From Mycobacterium europaeum (lineage in GTDB: Bacteria; Actinomycetota; Actinomycetes; Mycobacteriales; Mycobacteriaceae), in the NCBI RefSeq assembly GCF_002102155.1, contig NZ_LQOU01000071.1, positions 1 through 52,679 on the forward strand: a DNA stretch of 52,679 nt, read 5' to 3'. Position numbers and translations under genes: made by a program. Below, one piece after another: positions 1 through 7,790 of the stretch; position 1 is the first letter of the stretch, and each line of letters begins with the position of its first letter. Below the pieces are notes generated by a model, which worked only from the letters and a program-made list of their open reading frames with translations, was not told the origin of the DNA and made no database searches.

Positions 1-725
1 GGGGTCTGGTCGTCGGGGTTGCACATGCCCGGTGCGGCCAGCTTGGCCAACACCGCCTCCCACGTGGCCCGCGCCTCCGGGGTGAGCCAGCCGCTCAACC
101 GCGACATGCCGTCGGAGTCTTGGGTTCCCAAGGTCAGGCCGCGTCGCCGCATCCGGTCTTGGTTGGTGAATTGTCCATCGGGGTTGAGGTAGCAGGTGAT
201 GCGATCGGCGACTTTCCGCAGGCCTTCGGGACGCTGTTGGCTGGCCCAGCGGGCCAGATCGGCTTCGGCGGCTTCCCGGGTGGGCGCGTCAACCCAGCAG
301 GGCAGCTCGTCGAAGAAGCGGTGGATGACGGCGATGTGTGAGGCGCCGATGCGCCCGGCACGCTGCGCAGCCGCGGTGGCCGCATACCGCGGCGCCAGCG
401 GCTCTCCGGTTAGCGTGCGTCGGGTGCCCAGCGCTCGTGCGTCGGTGATCCGGCGAGTCGCTTCGCCGCGGGTGATGCGCAATCGGTCGGCCAGCACGTG
501 GGCGAACTTTCCGCCGAGTTCGGCCGGGGTGGTTTGGCCCTCGATCTGGTTGATCAACTCATGACCGGCGACCGGCAACCGCCGCATCTCGCGTTCGAGG
601 GACTCGAGGTAAGTCAAGCGTTCCGGGGTGGTCAGCGCATCGTAAGAGTGCGCGGCGATGCGGGAGACGACCTCGCTCAACGCGGCGTAATCGGCCGCAA
701 TGTCCTCGCGATCACTCGAACGCAT
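1..725 (-). CDS. 13E12 repeat family (DUF222) protein, C-terminus outside the window
   Basis: An open frame runs leftward from ATG at 725 to the window edge without a stop, giving about 241 residues. The helical DUF222 pattern is clear: an N-terminal helix with SLEREMRRLPVAGHELI, then FAHVLADRLRITRGEATRRI, then RIGASHIAVIHRFFDELP, and finally the RRRGLTLGTQDSDGMSRLSG segment that normally precedes a C-terminal HNH nuclease domain. That nuclease half would lie beyond base 1. Family members are multicopy in mycobacteria and their role is not established; some surround REP13E12 elements. The start is supported by a TATTGT -10 hexamer exactly six bases before the ATG, implying a leaderless mRNA. 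No repeat borders or integrase are seen here. Confidence 0.88.
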   Translation of the reverse strand, partial: MRSSDREDIAADYAALSEVVSRIAAHSYDALTTPERLTYLESLEREMRRLPVAGHELINQIEGQTTPAELGGKFAHVLADRLRITRGEATRRITDARALGTRRTLTGEPLAPRYAATAAAQRAGRIGASHIAVIHRFFDELPCWVDAPTREAAEADLARWASQQRPEGLRKVADRITCYLNPDGQFTNQDRMRRRGLTLGTQDSDGMSRLSGWLTPEARATWEAVLAKLAAPGMCNPDDQT

Positions 726-731
726 GTTCTA

Positions 732-737
732 ACAATA
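732..737 (-). promoter_or_regulatory. Leaderless -10 element of the 13E12 gene
   Basis: On the minus strand the hexamer reads TATTGT (TANNNT) and is separated from the ATG at 725 by exactly six bases, the layout of leaderless mycobacterial promoters. The transcript would start at the A of the start codon. Confidence 0.5.
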
Positions 738-883
738 TGCCGGCCAACTGACAACTTTTGAGAGCGCGCAAACCCTGAAACTGAAGTGACAGAAGTGATT
801 CCACGTCGACGCCCGTGCGCCGCTGCGAAACAATGGGTCCACACCGAGCAGTGCTCCCGGTGCGCCGGAGATGGAGGAGCGTC

Positions 884-1348
884 ATGGCCTCATTGCTCAC
901 AGCCTGCGGCGGGTTCCTGCTCGCCGTCTTGTGGATGGATTTGACATTCGACGTTCAGGTTCTCCGGTTCCGTTCTGCCTCAGGGGATCTGCCCGAGGGC
1001 GTGCTCGCTTCCATCGCGGCTTACTACCATCGCGCCACGACCACGTCGCGCCCGATGGGCCGGTTGATCGCCGTCGTCATGGTGACCTTGTTGGGGGCGT
1101 TGACCTACGAGTCCGCACGCGGGCCGGAACCGTGGTGGGTCTTGTTGTCGTCGGCCGTGCTCGCTGGGGCGCCGATCATGCTCGCTTTGACGCAGACGGT
1201 TCTGGACGCGGTGCGACTGGGTGGCCGTACCGATGATCCGCCCGAGCAGACTCGCCTGGCGCGGTCGGTCTGCCGGGACCATCTCGTGTGCGCCGGGTGC
1301 ATGTTCACGTTCCTGGCCCTGTGGGTCGCTTACAGCGCGGCGGCCTGA
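884..1348 (+). CDS. Small membrane protein of unknown function
   Basis: This 154-residue protein begins MASLLTACGGFLLAVLW. I chose the ATG at 884 because GGAGG (874-878 area) sits at a good distance upstream; an in-frame ATG 23 codons earlier lacks this. Four hydrophobic stretches are visible, near residues 1-22, 57-76, 83-104 and 134-153, so it is probably a four-helix inner-membrane protein. A polar loop around residues 105-130 is rich in Arg and Asp. I recognise no family or catalytic motif. It stands alone: divergent from the 13E12 gene and separated by 116 bp from the nitronate monooxygenase, which has its own operator. Confidence 0.7.
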   Translation: MASLLTACGGFLLAVLWMDLTFDVQVLRFRSASGDLPEGVLASIAAYYHRATTTSRPMGRLIAVVMVTLLGALTYESARGPEPWWVLLSSAVLAGAPIMLALTQTVLDAVRLGGRTDDPPEQTRLARSVCRDHLVCAGCMFTFLALWVAYSAAA

Positions 1349-1425
1349 GCGTTCGACGCGACGGGTCGTAGTGACAAAATGCAGGTCAGGACCCGCTGGC
1401 CACGTCAATGAGGTTCGTACTAAAC

Positions 1426-1439
1426 TAGAACATGTTTCA
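1426..1439 (+). promoter_or_regulatory. KstR-type operator before the nitronate monooxygenase
   Basis: The 14-mer TAGAACATGTTTCA is an exact match to the published KstR consensus TnnAACnnGTTnnA. It ends 25 bases before the start chosen at 1465. An ATG embedded in the operator (1432) is in frame with the gene but is better read as part of the binding site. KstR is the TetR-family repressor of cholesterol catabolism, released by steroid CoA thioesters. Confidence 0.7.
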
Positions 1440-1464
1440 ATTCGGCCGCGTCCCAGGAGTAGGC

Positions 1465-2595
1465 ATGCACACCGCCATCTGCGATGAGCTTGGTATCGAG
1501 TTTCCGATCTTCGCGTTCACCCACTGTCGTGATGTTGTGGTCGCGGTCAGCAAGGCCGGGGGGTTCGGCGTGCTCGGCGCGGTCGGCTTCACCCCTGAGC
1601 AGCTCGAGATCGAGCTCAACTGGATCGACGAGAACATCGGCGACCACCCCTATGGCGTCGACATCGTCATCCCCAACAAATACGAGGGCATGGACTCGCA
1701 TCTGTCCGCCGAGGAGCTGGCCGACACGCTGCGCAAGATGGTCCCCCAGGAGCACCTGGACTTCGGCAAGAAGATCCTCGCCGACCACGGCGTCCCGATC
1801 GAGGACAGCGACGGCGACAGCCTGCAGCTGCTCGGTTGGACCGAGGCGACGGCCACGCCCCAGGTCGAGGTGGCGCTCAAGCACCCCAAGGTGAAGATGA
1901 TCGCCAACGCGCTCGGCACCCCGCCGGCCGACATGATCAAGCACATCCACGACGCCGGGCTCAAGGTGGCCGCACTGTGCGGCTCGCCTTCGCAGGCACG
2001 CAAGCACGCCGACGCGGGCGTCGACATCATCATCGCCCAGGGCGGCGAGGCCGGCGGCCACTGCGGCGAGGTGGGCTCGATTGTGTTGTGGCCGCAGGTC
2101 GTCAAGGAGGTCGCCCCGGTGCCGGTGCTGGCGGCCGGCGGAATCGGCAGCGGCCAGCAGATCGCGGCCGCGCTGGCCCTGGGCGCCCAAGGGGCGTGGA
2201 CGGGATCGCAGTGGCTGATGGTCGAGGAATCCTCGAACACGCCGGTTCAGCAACAGGCGTACGTCAAGGCGGGTAGCCGCGACACCGTCCGCAGCCGGTC
2301 GTTCACCGGCAAGCCGGCCCGGATGTTGCGCAACGACTGGACCGAGGCGTGGGAGCAGCCGGACAACCCCAAGCCGCTCGGCATGCCGCTGCAGTACATG
2401 GTCTCCGGCATGGCGGTGCGGGCGACCAACCGGTACCCGAACGAGAGTGTCGACGTCGCGTTCAACCCGGTCGGTCAGGTCGTCGGCCAGTTCACCAAGG
2501 TGGAGAAGACGGCGACGGTCATCGAGCGCTGGGTGCAGGAGTACCTGGAGGCGACGAACAGGCTCGACGAGCTCAACGAGGCCGCCTCCGTCTGA
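1465..2595 (+). CDS. Nitronate monooxygenase / 2-nitropropane dioxygenase family flavoprotein
   Basis: A 376-residue FMN-dependent TIM-barrel protein of the NMO family. Typical pieces are visible: the N-terminal LGIEFPIFAF and KAGGFGVLGAV, AQGGEAGGHCGEVGSI in the middle (FMN phosphate and the family's GGxxGGH-like loop), and VLAAGGIGSGQQIAAALALG followed by GAWTGSQWL. It resembles mycobacterial Rv1533-type proteins from memory. ATG 1465 is preferred because AGGAG lies at 1455-1459; the earlier in-frame ATG at 1432 falls inside a KstR-like operator. The family oxidises nitronates, but several actinobacterial members serve lipid or steroid pathways, and the operator suggests induction by steroids. 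The actual substrate cannot be told from sequence. Confidence 0.88.
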   Translation: MHTAICDELGIEFPIFAFTHCRDVVVAVSKAGGFGVLGAVGFTPEQLEIELNWIDENIGDHPYGVDIVIPNKYEGMDSHLSAEELADTLRKMVPQEHLDFGKKILADHGVPIEDSDGDSLQLLGWTEATATPQVEVALKHPKVKMIANALGTPPADMIKHIHDAGLKVAALCGSPSQARKHADAGVDIIIAQGGEAGGHCGEVGSIVLWPQVVKEVAPVPVLAAGGIGSGQQIAAALALGAQGAWTGSQWLMVEESSNTPVQQQAYVKAGSRDTVRSRSFTGKPARMLRNDWTEAWEQPDNPKPLGMPLQYMVSGMAVRATNRYPNESVDVAFNPVGQVVGQFTKVEKTATVIERWVQEYLEATNRLDELNEAASV

Positions 2596-2601
2596 GGACT
2601 C

Positions 2602-2829
2602 CTATACGTCGTCGTCGTCGAGCTCGTCGCGGCCGGTGAACATCTCCTTCGTCCGGTCGACCGCGTACGTGCCGATGTCGATCGAGTTCTGAACGATCCC
2701 GCTGGCACCGCCGGCGATGTCGCCGCGGATGATGTCGCTGGCATGCTCGACGATGTCGGAGGCCTTCTCGACCGCGTTGGTCGCGATGTCCCTGGCCGCG
2801 TCGACCGCATCTTTCGGATTGAAGCCCAT
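2602..2829 (-). CDS. Small helical acidic-tailed hypothetical protein
   Basis: A 75-residue protein starting MGFNPKDAVDAARDIATNAV and ending in an acidic tail (DELDDDDV). Alternating Ala, Asp and Ile residues suggest one or two long amphipathic helices (about residues 5-60), as in small mycobacterial stress or membrane-surface proteins. A GAGGAG ribosome-binding site lies about ten bases before the ATG. It converges on the nitronate monooxygenase with only six bases between the stop codons. I do not recognise a named family, and no signal peptide is seen. Confidence 0.7.
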   Translation of the reverse strand: MGFNPKDAVDAARDIATNAVEKASDIVEHASDIIRGDIAGGASGIVQNSIDIGTYAVDRTKEMFTGRDELDDDDV

Positions 2830-2887
2830 CTCGAGTCTCCTCTTGTCGCAGGACCAGTTGGTATGACTCTAGCCCGGGCGCTGCGCG

Positions 2888-3178
2888 TCAGTAGTTGACC
2901 AAGCTGCGCCAGTAAGACTCGGGGATCTCGGCCCCGGAGCGCGATATTCGGGCCAAACCCACGGCCATCGCGATACCCAGCAGGCCCAGCCACAGGCCCG
3001 CCAGCCCGATGACGGCCCACAGCACAGCGGTCACGACGGGCCACGGCGACAGCACGGCGAGGACCGGCGCGAAAAAGAATCCGGTCCCGATGTACCACGC
3101 CGAGCCGGCGCGATCCGACGCGAGGACGATGCGCAGCCAGCGCGGGACCGGGGTTCCGGAGGGCCGGCCGTCACCCAT
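2888..3178 (-). CDS. Two-helix membrane protein of unknown function
   Basis: A 96-residue protein with a short basic N-terminus (MGDGRPSGTPVPRWLRIV), two strongly hydrophobic segments near residues 27-47 and 50-76, and a polar C-terminus ending SYWRSLVNY. It lies nine bases downstream of the secreted protein gene 3188-3586 and is probably translated from the same leftward transcript. No family is recognised. Confidence 0.65.
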   Translation of the reverse strand: MGDGRPSGTPVPRWLRIVLASDRAGSAWYIGTGFFFAPVLAVLSPWPVVTAVLWAVIGLAGLWLGLLGIAMAVGLARISRSGAEIPESYWRSLVNY

Positions 3179-3187
3179 GTCAGCCGC

Positions 3188-3586
3188 TCATTCGGAAGGC
3201 GGGAAGAAGCCCGCCCCGGTGAACCATCCCTCCTGCCAGCCCCGCTCGCCCAGGCACAGCATGGGCAGTCCGCGATCCGACTGCGCCGCCGCCTGCGGCC
3301 CAGGGCACTTCGCCCCGGCCTGCTGCACCCCGTACAGCGGGTAGGAGATGACCCAGTACCCGGTGGTGGCGGCCGGGAACTGGTTCGGCGGGGGGAAATG
3401 GCACGCCTCGGCCTGGCCGCTGGGGCCCCGGCCGAAGATGAAGCGCTCGTAGTTGTCGCACGGCGCGCCCAGCGACGCCTGATAATTCATGCCCGGCACG
3501 TCGCCGTCGTACCCGGCGGCCGCACACGGTGCCACGCCAATCGCGATGCCCGCTGCAGAAGCGGCGCTGAGCAGTTCCCGAATCAT
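3188..3586 (-). CDS. Secreted small protein with signal peptide
   Basis: A 132-residue protein. Residues 1-24 (MIRELLSAASAAGIAIGVAP then CAAAG) form a Sec-type signal peptide. The mature part contains five Cys residues (for example GAPCDNYERF, EACHFPPP, AKCPGP, PMLCLGE) and many aromatic residues, suggesting a small disulphide-stabilised extracytoplasmic domain. The frame extends upstream without a stop, but the ATG at 3586 is the only one that places the signal sequence first, and a GGCGGGG-type ribosome-binding site precedes it. The family is unknown to me. It is divergent from the CYP125-like gene, with a KstR-like site between them. Confidence 0.7.
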   Translation of the reverse strand: MIRELLSAASAAGIAIGVAPCAAAGYDGDVPGMNYQASLGAPCDNYERFIFGRGPSGQAEACHFPPPNQFPAATTGYWVISYPLYGVQQAGAKCPGPQAAAQSDRGLPMLCLGERGWQEGWFTGAGFFPPSE

Positions 3587-3681
3587 GTTCCACCCCGCCT
3601 GTCGTCGCCGGTGACCTGCACCAAAGCATATCCATCGGGGCTCCGGCCACAAGACCGTATCCGCGGGCGGGGCGGGGAACG

Positions 3682-3695
3682 AGGAACACGTTCCA
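3682..3695 (+). promoter_or_regulatory. KstR-like operator before the CYP125-family P450
   Basis: AGGAACACGTTCCA matches the KstR consensus TnnAACnnGTTnnA at seven of eight fixed positions (first base A instead of T). It contains the perfect dyad GGAACACGTTCC. It lies 102 bp before the P450 start and 96 bp before the divergent secreted-protein gene, so it could control either. Confidence 0.6.
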
Positions 3696-3797
3696 ATTTG
3701 CCCCCTGCGATCTTGCGTCAATGCTTCCCAACCGTGGTGCGGCAATGGTTTATTTGCACAAAGACGACTAGACCACTTCGTCATCGAGGAGCGGGCC

Positions 3798-5066
3798 ATG
3801 CCAACCGTCGAGCCAACCGCCAAGCCGGTCCCCAATCTCCCGCCCGGATTCGACTTCACCGATCCGGACATCCACGCCGAGCGGCTGCCGGTGGAGGAAC
3901 TGGCCGAGCTGCGGCGGACGGCGCCGATCTGGTGGAACGAACAGCCGATCGGGGCGGGTGGATTCGACGACGGCGGCTTCTGGGTTGTCACCAAGCACAA
4001 GGACGTCAAAGAGATCTCGCTGCGCAGCGACGTCTTCTCCAGCCTGAAGAACACCGCCTTGCCGCGCTATAAGGACGGCACGGTCGGCGAGCAGGTGGAA
4101 CGCGGCAAGTACGTCCTGCTCAACATGGACGCGCCGCAGCACACCCGGCTGCGCAAGATCATCTCGCGCGCCTTCACCCCGCGCGCCATCGAGCGCCTAC
4201 GCGGCGACCTCGCCGAGCGCGCCCGGTGCATCGTCGAGCAAGCGGCTGCCGAGGGCCGCGGGGACTTCGTCGAGCAGGTCTCGTGCGAGCTGCCGCTGCA
4301 GGCCATCGCCGGGTTGATGGGGGTGCCACAGGAAGAACGCAAGAAGCTCTTCCACTGGTCCAATGAGATGGTCGGTGACCAGGACCCCGAGTTCGCCACC
4401 AACGACGCCATGACCGCGTCCGTCGAACTCATCATGTACGGCATGCAGATGGCCGCCGACCGGGCGAAGAATCCGGGCGAAGACCTCGTCACCAAGCTGG
4501 TCCAGGCCGACATCGATGGGCACAAGCTTTCCGACGACGAGTTCGGCTTCTTCGTCATCCTGCTGGCCGTCGCCGGCAACGAGACCACCCGCAATTCCAT
4601 CACCCAGGGCATGATGGCCTTCACCGACTTCCCCGACCAATGGGAGCTGTACAAGCGGGAGCGCCCCGCCACCGCGGCCGACGAGATCGTCCGCTGGGCC
4701 ACCCCGGTGACGTCGTTCCAGCGCACCGCCCTACAGGACTACGAACTGTCCGGCGTGCAGATCAAGAAGGGCCAGCGCGTGGTGATGGTCTACCGCTCGG
4801 CCAATTTCGACGAGGACGTCTTCGACGACCCGTTCACCTTCAACATCCTGCGCGACCCCAACCCGCACGTGGGATTCGGTGGCACCGGCGCGCATTACTG
4901 CATCGGGGCGAATCTGGCGCGGATGACCATCGACCTGATGTTCAACGCGATCGCCGACGGCATCCCCAACCTGGAGTCAATCGGGAAGCCCGAGCGGCTG
5001 CGGTCGGGCTGGCTCAACGGGATCAAGCACTGGCAGGTCGACTACCACACCGACGCGGCGAAATGA
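3798..5066 (+). CDS. cyp125: Cytochrome P450, CYP125 family (steroid C26/27 monooxygenase-like)
   Basis: A 422-residue P450 whose sequence follows CYP125A1 closely over its whole length from memory: PNLPPGFDFTDPDIHAERLP near the N-terminus, the I-helix AGNETT at 259-264, the K-helix EIVR at 296-299, and the heme loop GFGGTGAHYCIG with Cys368 as iron ligand. CYP125 enzymes oxidise the terminal methyl of cholesterol and cholestenone to the alcohol and acid, starting side-chain breakdown. This locus is not the Rv3545c context, so the gene is probably a paralogue; substrate choice may differ. A GAGGAG ribosome-binding site supports ATG 3798. A KstR-like dyad upstream suggests steroid induction. 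An alcohol dehydrogenase follows after 24 bp. Confidence 0.9.
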   Translation: MPTVEPTAKPVPNLPPGFDFTDPDIHAERLPVEELAELRRTAPIWWNEQPIGAGGFDDGGFWVVTKHKDVKEISLRSDVFSSLKNTALPRYKDGTVGEQVERGKYVLLNMDAPQHTRLRKIISRAFTPRAIERLRGDLAERARCIVEQAAAEGRGDFVEQVSCELPLQAIAGLMGVPQEERKKLFHWSNEMVGDQDPEFATNDAMTASVELIMYGMQMAADRAKNPGEDLVTKLVQADIDGHKLSDDEFGFFVILLAVAGNETTRNSITQGMMAFTDFPDQWELYKRERPATAADEIVRWATPVTSFQRTALQDYELSGVQIKKGQRVVMVYRSANFDEDVFDDPFTFNILRDPNPHVGFGGTGAHYCIGANLARMTIDLMFNAIADGIPNLESIGKPERLRSGWLNGIKHWQVDYHTDAAK

Positions 5067-5078
5067 CCTGTCGCGCAT

Positions 5079-5084
5079 TAGGCT
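5079..5084 (+). promoter_or_regulatory. Leaderless -10 element of the alcohol dehydrogenase
   Basis: TAGGCT lies exactly six bases before the ATG at 5091, so the dehydrogenase can be transcribed leaderlessly from its own promoter in addition to read-through from the P450. Confidence 0.5.
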
Positions 5085-5090
5085 AAGCCG

Positions 5091-6104
5091 ATGCCGACAC
5101 ATCAAGCCGTCCGGATCCAATCCGTGGGCGGCCCTTTAGAGCTGGCCGAAGTAGAAACCCGCCCACCCGGTCGTGACGAGGTACGCCTGACGGTCACCGC
5201 GTGCGGGATCTGCGGCACCGACCGCGCCTTCGTGCACGGCGGTTTCCCCAACATCACGTGGCCGCTGACCCCGGGGCACGAAATCGCCGGAACCATAGCC
5301 GAACTCGGCGAGGGTGTGGACAACTTCGCCGTCGGCGACCGCGTCGCGGTCGGCTGGTTCGGTGGCTGCTGCTACCAGTGCGACCCCTGCCGCAAAGGCA
5401 TTTTCATCCACTGCGTCAACGGCAAGGTGCCGAGCTGGCACTACCCCGGAGGCTACGCGGAATCGGTGACGGTGCCCGCCAACGCGCTGGCCCGGATTCC
5501 GTCGGAGCTCACGGACGCGGAAGCCGCGCCCATGGGATGCGCCGGGGTCACCACCTACAACGCGCTGCGTCACACGAAGGCGGCGCCCGGTGACCGGGTG
5601 GCGATCCTGGGCGTCGGCGGGCTCGGTCATCTCGGCTTGCAGTTCGCGCGCGCGATGGGGTTCGAGACCATCGCGATCGCGCGCGGCACCGGCAAAGCCG
5701 AGGACGCAAAGAAACTCGGCGCCCACCATTACATCGACTCCACCAGCGGTGACGTCTCTGCCGCACTGCAGGCCCTGGGCGGCGCAACCGTCGTCCTGGG
5801 CACCGCCGGCAACGCCCAGGCCATGGCCGACACCGTCGGCGGCCTGGCGCCACAGGGCGAGTTGGTGACCATCGGCGTCACCCCGGACCCGTTGCCCATC
5901 AGCCCCGTGCAGCTGATAACGCCGGGCCTGAGCATCGTCGGCCATCCGTCCGGCACGGCCAAAGACGTCGAGGACACCATGCATTTCGCGGTGCTGTCCG
6001 GTGTCCGCGCCTGGATCGAGGAGCTGCCGCTGGCGCGGGCGGCCGAAGGCTATGCGGCGTTGGAGCAGGGCCGAGCGCATTACCGCACCGTCTTGACGAT
6101 GTGA
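5091..6104 (+). CDS. Zinc-dependent medium-chain alcohol dehydrogenase
   Basis: A 337-residue MDR-family enzyme. Catalytic zinc ligands are Cys41 (CGICGTD), His63 and Glu64 (PGHEIAG). A four-Cys structural zinc lobe follows near residues 91-106 (CCYQCDPC, then FIHC). The coenzyme fold shows GVGGLGHLGLQFA. It oxidises alcohols to aldehydes with NAD(P). Lying 24 bp after the CYP125-like gene, it is a good candidate to oxidise the hydroxylated side-chain product, but that is inference from position. A TAGGCT hexamer six bases before the ATG also suggests independent leaderless expression. The stop is followed after 13 bp by the yceI-type gene. Confidence 0.87.
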   Translation: MPTHQAVRIQSVGGPLELAEVETRPPGRDEVRLTVTACGICGTDRAFVHGGFPNITWPLTPGHEIAGTIAELGEGVDNFAVGDRVAVGWFGGCCYQCDPCRKGIFIHCVNGKVPSWHYPGGYAESVTVPANALARIPSELTDAEAAPMGCAGVTTYNALRHTKAAPGDRVAILGVGGLGHLGLQFARAMGFETIAIARGTGKAEDAKKLGAHHYIDSTSGDVSAALQALGGATVVLGTAGNAQAMADTVGGLAPQGELVTIGVTPDPLPISPVQLITPGLSIVGHPSGTAKDVEDTMHFAVLSGVRAWIEELPLARAAEGYAALEQGRAHYRTVLTM

Positions 6105-6105
6105 C

Positions 6106-6111
6106 TACAGT
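6106..6111 (+). promoter_or_regulatory. Leaderless -10 element of the YceI gene
   Basis: TACAGT is followed by six bases and then the GTG start at 6118, the same leaderless layout as in the preceding gene. Confidence 0.5.
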
Positions 6112-6117
6112 CGGTCC

Positions 6118-6666
6118 GTGACCGAGCTATGGACCCTTACCCCATCCGACGGTGAGTTGTTGATCCGCACCGGCGTCACCGGCCGGGCCGCGCGGATGGG
6201 CCATCGGCTCACCATCGCGATGACGCGCTGGGAGGCCACGGTGAGGTGGGCCGGCGCCGAACCGGTCACCGCCGAGCTGGCCGTCGAGGTCGATTCCTTC
6301 GAGGTGCTGCGCGGCGAGGGTGGCGTGAAGGGGTTGACCGGGCCCGAGAAGGCCTTGGTGCGCTCCAACGCGCTGAAGTCGTTGGACGCGGGCAGGTTTG
6401 CCGGGATCCGCTTCTCCGCACGGACCATCGAGGAGACGGGCGACGGCTACCGGCTCACCGGCCAACTCGAAATTCGGGGGAAGTCCCAAGACCATGTCAT
6501 CGACCTTCGCACCGAGGATCTCGGCGACGCCTGGCGGATGTCTGCCGAATCCACCGTCCGGCAGACCGATTTCGGCGTCAAGCCGTACTCACTGCTGATG
6601 GGTTCACTCAAGGTCGCCGACGACGTTGTGGTGTCGTTCACCGCAACCCACGCGAAAGAGGCCTGA
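6118..6666 (+). CDS. YceI-family lipid-binding protein
   Basis: A 182-residue protein starting at GTG. It has the YceI lipocalin-like beta-barrel pattern: WTLTPSDGELLIRTGVTGRA at the N-terminus, a central helix-strand with ALVRSNALKSLDAGRFAGIRF, LTGQLEIRGKSQDHVIDL, and a C-terminal DFGVKPYSLLMGSLKVADDV. YceI proteins bind isoprenoid or other long apolar molecules. No signal peptide is present, so this copy is cytosolic. Its place after a steroid-type P450 and an alcohol dehydrogenase suggests that it holds a hydrophobic substrate or product, which is inference. The start is set by TACAGT six bases upstream of GTG 6118. Confidence 0.82.
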   Translation: MTELWTLTPSDGELLIRTGVTGRAARMGHRLTIAMTRWEATVRWAGAEPVTAELAVEVDSFEVLRGEGGVKGLTGPEKALVRSNALKSLDAGRFAGIRFSARTIEETGDGYRLTGQLEIRGKSQDHVIDLRTEDLGDAWRMSAESTVRQTDFGVKPYSLLMGSLKVADDVVVSFTATHAKEA

Positions 6667-6683
6667 AGGGGCCAACGCCGCCG

Positions 6684-7790
6684 TCAGGGCTGCGGCTCGG
6701 CGGGCGCCGGCACTGCCGAGTCACCGACCGGTTCGCCGGCGTCGGCCGGAATGTGCTCGAGCACTCGCGTCAAATACGGCTGCCGGCCATCGGGGTCCGG
6801 CTGCGGTGCGTCCGACGCGGCGGGCTCCGTGATCGGTTCGCCCGCAGGCACTTTCGCCTGCGGGGTCAGCGGAGCGACGACCGCCGGCGGCGCCACGGCC
6901 TGGGCGACCTGCGGGGTCGGCGCGTGCACCGCGTGCCGCGGGGCGGAGTTGCTGGCCGGGGCCAGCTGGAAGCCCACCGCGAGCGATATCGAGGAGACGA
7001 AGGTGACCACGCCGGCGGCCAGCGTGGTCACGGCACCGGCGTACGGCAACTTGCGAGGTGGCGCGGGCGTGGCCGCGGCTTCCGCGTCGTCCACCGCCAG
7101 TTCGTGGTCGGTGAACTCGGTGCTGCGGGCGGCGGCGAGCGCCGCGCCTCTCGCGATGGTCACCTGAGCCATCGATTGCACGAAAACCGGTACCGGCAGC
7201 ATCTTTTCGAGGTGCCAGGAGAAACTTTCGATGTCGTCGTGGGCACCGACGACCACGACCCCGCCGGGCTGCCATCCGTTGCGGTCGAACATGCCGGTCA
7301 GCCAGCGAGTCAGTCCGTCGAAGCCGCCACGCACCTGCTTGGTCGCCGTCTGTGTTTCCCCACCGTGGGTGTCGACCATGACGACCGTCGTCGAATCGTG
7401 TTCGAGGATGCAGACCGCGGTCTGCTCGTAGCCGATGACCGGTGTGATGGCCTGCGCCAGCGTGTCGACGGCCTCGAGTTGCCGAACCGGCACCACGTTG
7501 TCGAAGCCGGCGTCGGTCAGCGCTTCCAGCACCAGCGCGGCTTGGGCGGCCGCGTCGTCGTTCCACGTCACCGCGATCATCCGCAGGCGATGCTCGGTGG
7601 CGGCCGCCTGCGCTTCGACCCGCGCGACCTCGTCCGCCACTTGCTCGGCGGTACTGACGGCGCGCGGCCCCCGGCCGGCGTCCAGCGTCAGCTGCTGATG
7701 GTCCAGGATGGTGCCGTCTGCGCCGTGCCCCTCAGCGAGGACCCACCCAATGGCGGTCGGCGTCACTGATAGCCCAAGTACCGTGTCCAA
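6684..7790 (-). CDS. DUF7159-type mycobacterial membrane protein
   Basis: A 368-residue protein starting MDTVLGLSVTPTAIGWVLAE at a TTG codon. The MDTVLG opening is typical of a large mycobacterial paralogous family. Residues 1-225 look like an actin/Hsp70-type nucleotide-binding fold (GLSVTPTAIGWV, then TAVCILEHDSTTVVMVDT, then GGVVVVGAHDD). Residues 250-277 form one transmembrane helix. The remaining 90 residues are Pro/Ala-rich and probably outside the membrane. Its function is unknown. An out-of-frame ATG seven bases upstream is not used. It converges on the YceI gene with 17 bp between the stops. Confidence 0.75.
   Translation of the reverse strand: MDTVLGLSVTPTAIGWVLAEGHGADGTILDHQQLTLDAGRGPRAVSTAEQVADEVARVEAQAAATEHRLRMIAVTWNDDAAAQAALVLEALTDAGFDNVVPVRQLEAVDTLAQAITPVIGYEQTAVCILEHDSTTVVMVDTHGGETQTATKQVRGGFDGLTRWLTGMFDRNGWQPGGVVVVGAHDDIESFSWHLEKMLPVPVFVQSMAQVTIARGAALAAARSTEFTDHELAVDDAEAAATPAPPRKLPYAGAVTTLAAGVVTFVSSISLAVGFQLAPASNSAPRHAVHAPTPQVAQAVAPPAVVAPLTPQAKVPAGEPITEPAASDAPQPDPDGRQPYLTRVLEHIPADAGEPVGDSAVPAPAEPQP

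Noticed and set aside
1..725. REP13E12 mobile element at the left edge
   Set aside because: Only a 13E12-family protein is visible; no repeat borders, phiRv-type integrase or attachment site can be seen, and the gene is cut by the window.
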